A stretch of 64,000 nt of DNA from an uncultured Flavobacteriaceae bacterium (GTDB lineage Bacteria > Bacteroidota > Bacteroidia > Flavobacteriales > Flavobacteriaceae), in NCBI GenBank assembly GCA_947494695.1, contig CANLWB010000002.1:186001-250000 (forward strand). Direction: 5' to 3'. Shown here piece by piece: positions 1-8,102 of the stretch; position 1 is the stretch's first letter, and the number at the start of each line of letters is the position of its first letter. The position numbers and the translations under genes are program-made. Below the pieces are notes generated by a model. The model ran no database searches and was not told the DNA's origin. It saw nothing but the letters and a program-made list of their open reading frames with translations.

Positions 1-742
1 CAGCTCCGTTAATAAATTTACTCTCTGCGCTTCCTGTTTTTGACCTAGTAATTAAACCATTGCCCGTAACCGTAGATGCTTCTTCACTTAACCCTCCATT
101 ATCCTCCGTTCGTTGCAGTACGTTTAATGCTTCTGCTAAAACAGTTTTAGTCGTTTGTACCCCGCTATCAACATCAGCCTGACTAGCTAATTTCCCCTTT
201 TTAGTGTTCCTTTTAATTCTTTTTTTGTCTTCGCTTCTAGTTATTATTGAAACATTTCCATCTTTACCATTTTCATCTTCTCCTATTTTATTTCCATTTA
301 AGTCAAATAATTCTGTATCAGGAGACCAACTGCCATCACCATTATTAGTCCATTCACCATAGCTAAAAGGCATCATCCCATCCGGGTCAATAAAGAATAT
401 AGGATTATTAAATGCATAATTATATGGGCTCCATCTTCTCATCTGTTCCGCTAATGGGTCAATATTCATCCATCTACCAATTGCTGGATCATAATTCCTA
501 GCTGTAACATCATACCAGTTTAAACCAAATTCATCTTGGTACTCATTACCACCAAATTTTCTCTTTAGCGCAATATTACCGGAAGCAACATTATTATTGT
601 ACCCTTTATGTTTCAGCCCAAATGGATAAAAATTATTCTCCTCCACAATCTCAACATCTTTGACATCGTTCGCCTTTCGGATGCTTAAGTTATCAAACCA
701 GACGACTCTTACGAAAGCCTGAGTTGCAAACTCGAATTAGCG
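1..742 (-). pseudogene. Displaced Rhs core plus toxin-tip fragment, running off the left edge
   Basis: Read on the minus strand, one open frame runs from about 742 to the window edge. It begins mid-protein, directly after an in-frame stop, with residues TQAFVRVVWFDNL. It then carries the Rhs-associated core signature: ENNFYPFGLKHKGYN, then GLNWYDVTARNYDPAIGRWMNIDPLAE, ending in FIDPDG at about 380. A tip of at least 120 residues, unlike the two other tips in the island, follows and continues past base 1. No ATG precedes the core. This is the usual form of an orphan Rhs cassette that can be expressed only after recombination into the full-length gene at 2595-7631, whose core DNA is clearly similar. 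The tip's activity is not recognisable. Confidence 0.8.
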
Positions 743-824
743 CATACTATGACCCAGCTGGGAATTTTGAAATTATTTTTCAAAAACACAAAATTTTGGA
801 TAAACTCCTTTAAGAACTATTTAA

Positions 825-1316
825 TTAATCTGATTTATCATTAAGTTCTCTTATTCTATTATGAGCTTTCTTAATTAATAAATCTTTATTACTTAATTCA
901 CCAATTGAAGAATAAAGGTAATTAACCTCTTTTTCAATTTCATTTTCTTTGTTAAAAAATCCATGACCACCATTAAATTCTTCTAAAACATAAACACTAT
1001 CTTTTTTAAAGGTATTTGTTTCAGAATATGGAATATATTGTTTAATCTCTCTCAATACAGAATTGTTCTTCACATAATAGTATTTGTGATATATAGTGCC
1101 TTTTACAGGTTCTTCAAATTTAGAATACAGCACTCCATCTTTAGGTATTCTATAAACCCTCTCATCATTTATGTATTCTTTTTCTCGACCATTTTCTTGT
1201 TCAAATACAACTACAACAGTTCCTTTAAATCCTTCTGGAACATAAAAGACTGCCTTCTCGTTTGTTTCGCAACTACTCATTAGTAGTATTGTTATTAATA
1301 AATATAAAAACCTCAT
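825..1316 (-). CDS. Small lipoprotein, candidate immunity protein for an orphan Rhs tip
   Basis: The chosen ATG at 1316 gives MRFLYLLITILLMSSCETN, a lipoprotein signal with lipobox SSC; an upstream in-frame start would only add ten residues that spoil the signal. The mature part (about 145 aa) is charged, beta-rich at the start and helical at the end, and I do not recognise a family. It lies 1 base downstream of the orphan Rhs tip gene (1318-2169) and before the next core fragment, the position of immunity genes in polymorphic-toxin arrays. Export to the envelope would suit a toxin acting there. Immunity is an inference from position only. Confidence 0.6.
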   Translation of the reverse strand: MRFLYLLITILLMSSCETNEKAVFYVPEGFKGTVVVVFEQENGREKEYINDERVYRIPKDGVLYSKFEEPVKGTIYHKYYYVKNNSVLREIKQYIPYSETNTFKKDSVYVLEEFNGGHGFFNKENEIEKEVNYLYSSIGELSNKDLLIKKAHNRIRELNDKSD

Positions 1317-1317
1317 T

Positions 1318-2169
1318 TTAATCAAAGTTTGTGGTAACATTCCCATTTTGTGGATTTAGATTTGAAAATTGCTTGTTCCAATCTGCTACAGTATAGGTTT
1401 TTTCATTATGCATAACTCCTGTAATATGACCATCGCTATTAAAACTCACGCCTATTGTAAAAGAAGCCATTGCTCTATGGTTATCTCCTGGAAGCATTGT
1501 TACAGGACCACCATCAGCTCCTGAAACACCTAAAAATACGCCAAGACCATTGGAATCTGTTAAAAATGTTTCACTTGCAGGAAATTTATCTCCAGCTATC
1601 ATACCTGATATTATAGCCATACTACCTTGGTCTCCTAAATCCATAACGCCAAAAGACATATTTCCTTTAACATCTATATCTGGTGCAATTCCGCCTGGCG
1701 CGGCCTTGTTACTTCCTGAAAGGTCATAATCCAACATTGCCGAAGCTGTAAGTCCATCACTATCTTGTTTAGAGATAGATGGTTGCATCGATGCAGACGA
1801 ATACTCTTCCTTGCCAGAACCATAGTTGCGTGATACTGAACCTCTTTGGTCAGAACCCGTTAAAGTAATCCCATCGCCAGATAAGTTTAAATCTGCTCTT
1901 CCATAAATTCTTGAACTTGCATTTGGATTAGTACCAAACTTTCTATTATTTCCATCTCCACTAAATGAACCAGTACCCATAGCTTTTCCAAACTTGTTAA
2001 ATGGTGCAAAACTCGCGGAATGGATAGATATAGCTTCTAAACCTTCTAATTCAAAATTTGCTATTACTTTATTTTCAGCAAATGCATAAGTAGAATTGTA
2101 AACATAAGTTTCTGCAAGTGGGTCTATCTGCCAAAATCTACCAATAGCGCTATTTCGACTTATTACCAA
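1318..2169 (-). CDS. Orphan Rhs C-terminal tip with a short core remnant
   Basis: The 283-residue product starts at a TTG and opens directly in the last part of the Rhs core: NSAIGRFWQIDPLAE, followed by VYNSTYAFAENKVIANFELEG, the usual core-to-tip junction. From about residue 45 onward there is a glycine/serine-rich domain with motifs such as GAPDIDVKG-like and GVSGADGGP. I know similar tips in flavobacterial Rhs proteins but no activity for them. There is no signal peptide and no upstream YD repeats, so it is a displaced cassette rather than a complete toxin. It overlaps the preceding gene by 20 bases and is followed by a lipoprotein gene that could be its immunity partner. Confidence 0.7.
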   Translation of the reverse strand: MVISRNSAIGRFWQIDPLAETYVYNSTYAFAENKVIANFELEGLEAISIHSASFAPFNKFGKAMGTGSFSGDGNNRKFGTNPNASSRIYGRADLNLSGDGITLTGSDQRGSVSRNYGSGKEEYSSASMQPSISKQDSDGLTASAMLDYDLSGSNKAAPGGIAPDIDVKGNMSFGVMDLGDQGSMAIISGMIAGDKFPASETFLTDSNGLGVFLGVSGADGGPVTMLPGDNHRAMASFTIGVSFNSDGHITGVMHNEKTYTVADWNKQFSNLNPQNGNVTTNFD

Positions 2170-2602
2170 TCCTTTTAAGGTGTATTAGACTTAGATTTTC
2201 ATTTTCATACCTTAAATAGTGGAACTTATCAGTATTCGCATTTATAGTTTGCTCATAACTTACACCTTTAATTTCAAGAGCTACTTTAACTTTATTTAAC
2301 TCCTTAATTTTAAATTCTTTCCTTTTTAAAATGATTCCGCCTTTTCTAATACTATAAAGTTCAAAAATACCAGCCTTGTACCTAAGATTTTTTTCAAATT
2401 TATACACACCGTAAGGTATATCTTTAAATAATATATTTTCAAATATTATTTCATTATCAACATATATGTTTACAGATTTATTTTCAAGGCTTTTTCCTAG
2501 AAAACTAATTTCAAATAAATACTCATTTTCAGAGTTAACCTGAGAGTAAATACTATTTGACAAAAACATTGTCAATAATAAAATTAAACTTTTCTTAATC
2601 AT
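2150..2602 (-). CDS. Small secreted protein, candidate immunity protein of the full-length Rhs
   Basis: Product of 150 aa with signal peptide MIKKSLILLLTMFLSNSIYS and a predicted beta-sandwich-like mature domain (EYLFEISFLGKSLENKSVNIYV...). No family is recognised. Its ATG overlaps the stop of the 1678-aa Rhs gene by 8 bases, so translation is likely coupled, which is typical of toxin/immunity pairs. Its 3' end overlaps the orphan tip by 20 bases. The exported location suggests that the cognate toxin acts in the periplasm or at the cell surface. The immunity role is inferred from position. Confidence 0.6.
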   Translation of the reverse strand: MIKKSLILLLTMFLSNSIYSQVNSENEYLFEISFLGKSLENKSVNIYVDNEIIFENILFKDIPYGVYKFEKNLRYKAGIFELYSIRKGGIILKRKEFKIKELNKVKVALEIKGVSYEQTINANTDKFHYLRYENENLSLIHLKRIGNKSK

Positions 2603-5600
2603 TCTTTTTTAAAATTTGTAGTACAGATGACGGTGGTTGTTGAGCATTAATTTTTGCCCCATAAGATGTCCTGTAAAAATTATCACTTCTGTTATACCAA
2701 CTTTTTAAAGTTTCAGAATACTTATTGGCATCAAATTTCTTGCCAAATTCTTCTGCAAAATTATTTGGTTGATTAGGCGCAGTTCTCACATTAGCTTCTT
2801 TTTTCATTATTCCACTCATTACTTGCCCCTCGAACTCAAAGTTCCCTTGTTCGGGTCTATTACTATATTTATCAAAATTGCCTCCTTCTGTATAAAACTC
2901 ATGTGAAAATGCATGGGCAAATTCCTCTGGGACAACATCAATTGCTTCCAATCCATCTTTAGCCATATTCCCTAGATTAAATGTGATTTCTCCGCCTTCT
3001 CCACTATGAGTCGAAGTATTGCCGAAGTCATCTTCATAAACAGTATTTCCACTTTCATCGGTCTTCTCAGTAGGCTGTCTGTTAGGGAAAAACAATCCAT
3101 ATCCACCACCACTTTTGGTTGCTCCTACTTTATATACGGCATCGCTTTCATGTAGCTTTGTAAATGCCTTATCAAAAGATTTAGAGTTCTTTCTCAAGTA
3201 ATGAATTACAGCTCCTATTATTTTGGCATCTTCGGGGTCAATGTTTTCCATCCACTCAACTCTCTTACCATCAGGGTCAACAAATAAAATAGGGTTATTA
3301 ACCGTATATGCATAAGGTGAATATTCATAATAATTATCGGCCAGTGGGTCAATATTCATCCAACGCCCCAAGCTAGCGTCATAATTTCTTGCACCATAAT
3401 CGTGCCAATTTAATCCTAACTCGTCTTGAAACTCTTTTCCGTTATAGTTTTTCTTCAATGCTGGATTGGTAGAATTGACCACCGTATTATACCCTTTATG
3501 TTTAAGACCAAACATATAATAATTATTCTCCTCCAAAATTTCAGTTGAAGCATTTATAATCCCATTATTATCGAGGTCTGCGTAGGAGAGTCGTACATTA
3601 CCTAAGTGGTCTTTGTATTGATATACATAGTCAAATGCTAAGATCGTGTTTGTAGGGCTGCCGTGAACCACTTCAAATTCGGGTTCAATATAGCCCTCTG
3701 GGTGGCTTATAAACTCTAGTCTATCACCACCACTCCCCGTGTTTTTATACACATAATCCCCAGCATAAGATGTTGTGGTTGTTGCGGTTAATGCTCCTAC
3801 TTGCCTATTCACTGTCTTTTTTAGTTTTACGCCAGTGGCGTCGTAAATATAGCTAATATTTCCTACATTTTCAGAATTATCATTAATAGTTACCAGTTCT
3901 GGCAGATTTAAATGGTTATAGGTAATCCCATTGGTGGTGGTTGTTCCAATTCCTTTATTTAAATCCATAACTAAATTTCCATTTTGGTCATACCTATAAT
4001 CATTTCCGGTGGTATTTCCGTCGTAAAACCCTTGAACGGCGGCTTCCGGTAATGATGCATCATCTTCTACGGCTATTAACTGGTTACCGCTATATGTATA
4101 GTCCAGTAAATCCATATGATCAAGTCCGTCACCTCCATACACACTGGGCATCATACGGTTAAGTTCTTTTATATTGCCATTTCGGTCGTATCCCATAACA
4201 CGAGCGTCATATTTTGATTTATAACTTCCGCCTTCGGCATAGCTCGATTTGGAGATTCTATTAAGAGCGTCATATCTATAACTATAATGTCTTTTGATTG
4301 TCCCACTTGTATTATTAGTTTGCCAATACACATGGCTAATATTTCCGTTATATAAAGGCACCTGAATATTGGAATTTGTTGTCGGGCCATTTGGGTTGGT
4401 GTAGTTCAACCCAAAAGAAAACAGATCATTTTCTGTAGATGTGTTTAAAACAGGATTAATAGCCTTTAACCAACCTCTAATGTTATAGGTGTAATCGACT
4501 TGTTGTAAAGGCTGTACCTCGGTATTCCCAACCTCTTTTTTAATAAGCTGGCCGAGCTCGTCATAGTCATTTTTTACAATAAGCTCCTGGCCTTGATTAT
4601 TAATATTCTGTTTATGGGATATTAAACGTCCGGCGTGGTCGTACTCATAATCATCAATAGTAGAGATAGTTTGTCCCGCTTTGGTATGCGAGCGGTTTGT
4701 TTTTAAAACCTGTCCTGTAAAATCCAGCTTGTTTAAAATGTAATCTTCATAATCTAAAAAGTCATTTTTCACATGGGTTTCCCAGGGTCTTCCTTTATCA
4801 TCGTAATAGGTTGCTGTGGTTACCCAATCGTTTGTTCCCAGTACCTTTACTCTGGTAACAGTAGCTAAGCCTTTGGTATCGGCAGAGGCGGTCATCCCTT
4901 CCCAGGTACCTGAGCCATTAGCCGGATTAAAGTCTACCAGGTCACCTATATTGTAGTCGTCGTAATAATTCACCGTTAAAATCTCAATATTTGAATTCGG
5001 GAAATCATCATTGGTATAATACGTCCCTTGATACCCGGTACCCGATGTCACGCGACTTTCATGGCTTTGAGAGGCCGAAGCACTGTTAAAAATACTTCTA
5101 AGAAGAACCACCGAAATATTAGACTGGTAAATCCCGTTATAAATCACTCTCCCAAAGACATCATATTTGGTAAAGCTCCATTCTTTAGTGGATTTAGCAC
5201 GTTGATTAGCATCTTGGGTGAGCACTGGCCGATCCAGATTATCGTAAAGGATATATTCCCAACCTTTACCTGGAAGTTTCTTTTCTATAAGTCGGTTTCT
5301 ATGGTCGTATTTATACTGGTAGGCATAGGTATCCAGATCTGCTGTGGTAACTGCCGGTAGTGTGATTGTGTTTTGATAGGGCGTAAGGTCAATAGACTTA
5401 CCAAAGCCAAAACCAATGCCCTGCATTTGCTCTGGGGTAGAAGAAAAATATACATCGCCATTTTCTATTCTGGCAGTGGCTCCAACTACGCTTTGCCCGG
5501 AAGCATTGGTGATCATGATATCTCCCAGATTCATATCGGGTAACTGCGGGTAAAAATCCAACTCGGCGATAAGCCCATTTTTGAAAGATAGTCCACTTGT

Positions 5601-7631
5601 ATCAGTTAATCCCCAAAAGAAAAGATTCAGCATATTTTTGTTTACCTCTACACTCATTTGGTTTATTATATATTGATGTGAGTTACCACTAAAATATTCG
5701 GTATCTGTATTTAAATTACTTTGATTATGTAGCATCTGATCTATGCTATGATAGGTTTGTGTCATAGGCGGTAGCACGTAGGTCAGGTTCCCAAAATCGT
5801 CGTATATATAATAGGTATCGTGCCAGCCGTTTGATTCGAAGGTTCGTTTTAAAATCACCTGACCTAGTTTGTTTTTATATTCCTCTGTAGTATGATCGGT
5901 GGGATAGGGTTGTCCTGGTTGCCAATTTTCGTCTTTGGTTACGGTTTTATATAAGGAACCTGCTTGGTATAGCCCATTGTCTTCTAATTGTGGGATGCTG
6001 GTATTCCCAAAAAGGAAGAATACTCCAAAGCGCCTAACAAAATCGGCATCCGTATTCGTTTCATATGCAAACTTAATGGTATGATCGGTATCGGCGGTTT
6101 TATTTAAAGCCCAATCGGCTCCCGGAGCCGCCTGCTCTAACACCCGGTTTAAGGGAGAGTCTTCAAAATGTTTCTCAGAGAATGGGTTTAAGGTGTTTTC
6201 ATATTTATTGGTGTTATAAAAACTATGGGTAGCGTTTAATGCATTGGTTTTATAATGCCCACCATTGTGTGTTGTAGCATAAGGCAGGTACGCTTTATCT
6301 TGTCTTCCGTAAGCATCATAAGACATATGGGTTACCACATCTTCTTCTTGACCTCCAGCTCTTATACTTATATTTTGCATCGACCGGCCCAGGCCATCAA
6401 AATAGGTAACTCCCTCTATTTTTTCGTCATTGGAAAGCGTTGCAGTAGATGTTGTTGGCACGCGGGGCGCTACAGTATGAATATAATTTGGATCCACCGA
6501 ACTAGAGATGGGACACCCATTATTTTCAATGGGGCCCTGTTCCGTTGGGCAGTCATCGCTACTATTGTCAACATATCCTTGGGGTTGTTCGCATGCAGAT
6601 TGTGTGCTGTTTACATCTCCCAGAGTATCGGCATCGGTATCGGCATACCAGATTGAAGGTGTATTTATGGTATAACTAACACTACTGGAACTGGCACTCC
6701 AAACCCCAGATGCGCTTAAGGCTCTTAAATAATGCACCTGACCACTTGTTTTGGTTATGGTTAGGTCGGAGTTTGAGATGGAGGTACCAGATGGATGACT
6801 TTGCCAGAACCAGGTTTCACCATTTAAAGGTGTCCCCCTAACTAAAACGGTGTTACCACAGTTAAGACTTTGAACGGTGGGAGCTGCTGGGGGTAAGGGT
6901 TCAGCACAGCCATTGTTTTGTGCTGTTCCGTATTCGCCCGGACATTGATCACTGCTATTGTCGACATAGCCTGCGGGTTGCGAACAGGCCAATTGCGTGG
7001 TATTGGGGTCTCCCAAATTATCGGCATCACTGTCGGCATACCAGGTTGACGGCTGATTTATAGTGTAACTCTTACTACTTGCGTCACTCCAAACTCCAGA
7101 GTTATTTCTCGCTCTTAAATATTGAATCGTACCAGTTGTTCTAACTATGGTATCCTTAGAATGTGCCCTGCTAGTACCTGTGGGAGTCTCTTGCCAATAC
7201 CAGATAATATTGCTATTTGCAGGTGGGTTTGCGCGCTTTAAAATTGTACTGCCACAGTTATTCTCGAAAATTGTAGGTGCCGTTGGGACTCCGGGGTTAG
7301 GAGGTGCAGATGCCGAAATATCTACCGATAAAGTCAGGTTGGTTGTTCCCGAATTAGGATCTGTAACCGTAGCTTTTAAAAGGCCGCTACCACTGCCCGT
7401 CCATTGCACTTCGATCTCATCGCCAATAGGTGGGCTAATAATAGTCCCCCCGTATTCGATGCTCCAAACAACCATGGAAACCGCCCCACCGACTATCGAA
7501 TAGGAATATTCCTGATCGCGTTCAACATCATCCTCTCCATCAATAGCATATTGTGCCTGTAAGGTGTTTGTGGTACATAAAGCAAGCAGAAAACTAAAGA
7601 AAAGCCTATGAAATATATTTATATGTTGCAT
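2595..7631 (-). CDS. Full-length secreted Rhs/YD-repeat toxin-type protein (DUF6443-like) with variable tip
   Basis: Product of 1678 aa. Order: signal peptide MQHINIFHRLFFSFLLALCT; Ig/PKD-like domain (about 30-105); two tandem copies of a roughly 130-aa unit, each with a WYADxDADxLGD loop resembling thrombospondin-3 calcium sites and a DQCP/DDCP Cys motif; a DUF6443-type region starting EGVTYFDGLGRSMQNI (about 400); many YD repeats (YDHRNRLIEKKLPG, YDELGQLIKKEVG, YDRNGNIKEL); the core GLNWHDYGARNYDASLGRWMNIDPLAD; and, after FVDPDG, a variable tip of about 222 aa. The tip holds EEFAHAFSHEF, which resembles a metallopeptidase helix whose first His is Glu. It is third in a minus-strand operon after 8103-11540 and 7668-8081. 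Toxin activity is inferred from family architecture. Confidence 0.85.
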   Translation of the reverse strand: MQHINIFHRLFFSFLLALCTTNTLQAQYAIDGEDDVERDQEYSYSIVGGAVSMVVWSIEYGGTIISPPIGDEIEVQWTGSGSGLLKATVTDPNSGTTNLTLSVDISASAPPNPGVPTAPTIFENNCGSTILKRANPPANSNIIWYWQETPTGTSRAHSKDTIVRTTGTIQYLRARNNSGVWSDASSKSYTINQPSTWYADSDADNLGDPNTTQLACSQPAGYVDNSSDQCPGEYGTAQNNGCAEPLPPAAPTVQSLNCGNTVLVRGTPLNGETWFWQSHPSGTSISNSDLTITKTSGQVHYLRALSASGVWSASSSSVSYTINTPSIWYADTDADTLGDVNSTQSACEQPQGYVDNSSDDCPTEQGPIENNGCPISSSVDPNYIHTVAPRVPTTSTATLSNDEKIEGVTYFDGLGRSMQNISIRAGGQEEDVVTHMSYDAYGRQDKAYLPYATTHNGGHYKTNALNATHSFYNTNKYENTLNPFSEKHFEDSPLNRVLEQAAPGADWALNKTADTDHTIKFAYETNTDADFVRRFGVFFLFGNTSIPQLEDNGLYQAGSLYKTVTKDENWQPGQPYPTDHTTEEYKNKLGQVILKRTFESNGWHDTYYIYDDFGNLTYVLPPMTQTYHSIDQMLHNQSNLNTDTEYFSGNSHQYIINQMSVEVNKNMLNLFFWGLTDTSGLSFKNGLIAELDFYPQLPDMNLGDIMITNASGQSVVGATARIENGDVYFSSTPEQMQGIGFGFGKSIDLTPYQNTITLPAVTTADLDTYAYQYKYDHRNRLIEKKLPGKGWEYILYDNLDRPVLTQDANQRAKSTKEWSFTKYDVFGRVIYNGIYQSNISVVLLRSIFNSASASQSHESRVTSGTGYQGTYYTNDDFPNSNIEILTVNYYDDYNIGDLVDFNPANGSGTWEGMTASADTKGLATVTRVKVLGTNDWVTTATYYDDKGRPWETHVKNDFLDYEDYILNKLDFTGQVLKTNRSHTKAGQTISTIDDYEYDHAGRLISHKQNINNQGQELIVKNDYDELGQLIKKEVGNTEVQPLQQVDYTYNIRGWLKAINPVLNTSTENDLFSFGLNYTNPNGPTTNSNIQVPLYNGNISHVYWQTNNTSGTIKRHYSYRYDALNRISKSSYAEGGSYKSKYDARVMGYDRNGNIKELNRMMPSVYGGDGLDHMDLLDYTYSGNQLIAVEDDASLPEAAVQGFYDGNTTGNDYRYDQNGNLVMDLNKGIGTTTTNGITYNHLNLPELVTINDNSENVGNISYIYDATGVKLKKTVNRQVGALTATTTTSYAGDYVYKNTGSGGDRLEFISHPEGYIEPEFEVVHGSPTNTILAFDYVYQYKDHLGNVRLSYADLDNNGIINASTEILEENNYYMFGLKHKGYNTVVNSTNPALKKNYNGKEFQDELGLNWHDYGARNYDASLGRWMNIDPLADNYYEYSPYAYTVNNPILFVDPDGKRVEWMENIDPEDAKIIGAVIHYLRKNSKSFDKAFTKLHESDAVYKVGATKSGGGYGLFFPNRQPTEKTDESGNTVYEDDFGNTSTHSGEGGEITFNLGNMAKDGLEAIDVVPEEFAHAFSHEFYTEGGNFDKYSNRPEQGNFEFEGQVMSGIMKKEANVRTAPNQPNNFAEEFGKKFDANKYSETLKSWYNRSDNFYRTSYGAKINAQQPPSSVLQILKKND

Positions 7632-7667
7632 AATGTGTTTGTTCTTTTTTTAAGTTTGTTTTAAGCA

Positions 7668-8081
7668 TTACAAGTATGTTAAGGTATCTACCGTAATCTG
7701 GTAAAAAGACTGGTCATTGGAAGACTCCATAAAAGATAATTTGGCGATAAGCCCCTGTTGATTACTCAGGAGTTTAAATTCACAAAGCGAGCCCCCCAGG
7801 GAAAGGCTGTATGTAAGCTCACCTTGATTGGTGGAACTATCCCAATCTCCCGAAGTTTCTAAAATTTGAAACGTTATTGGAGTACCGGTACCCGATGCGC
7901 CTTGAGTCCATGATAAAAGGTCTCCGGTTTTAGTAATAGTAGATGGAGTGGTTAAGGTTTTATCATGAACCGATAATTCCTGACTGGTTATTGTAAAATC
8001 TTGAATGTCGCTCTGTGCGCTTAACATTGAGATGTTAAAAAGCAAGCACAGACATACCAGGCTGCTATATATAGTTTTCAT
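7668..8081 (-). CDS. Small secreted protein between the two Rhs proteins
   Basis: Product of 137 aa with signal peptide MKTIYSSLVCLCLLFNISMLSAQ and a beta-rich mature domain rich in Thr/Ser/Gly. No named family is recognised. It sits 21 bases after the 1145-aa Rhs gene and 36 bases before the 1678-aa Rhs gene, all on the same strand, so it is almost certainly in one transcript. It could be an adaptor or chaperone joining the two large shell proteins, but the sequence alone does not show that. Confidence 0.65.
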   Translation of the reverse strand: MKTIYSSLVCLCLLFNISMLSAQSDIQDFTITSQELSVHDKTLTTPSTITKTGDLLSWTQGASGTGTPITFQILETSGDWDSSTNQGELTYSLSLGGSLCEFKLLSNQQGLIAKLSFMESSNDQSFYQITVDTLTYL

Positions 8082-8102
8082 TTTGTCCGTTTTATTTTGA
8101 TT

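Noticed and set aside
2595-7631. T6SS-loaded Rhs effector
   Set aside because: The protein has a Sec signal peptide and no PAAR, VgrG or chaperone gene is nearby.
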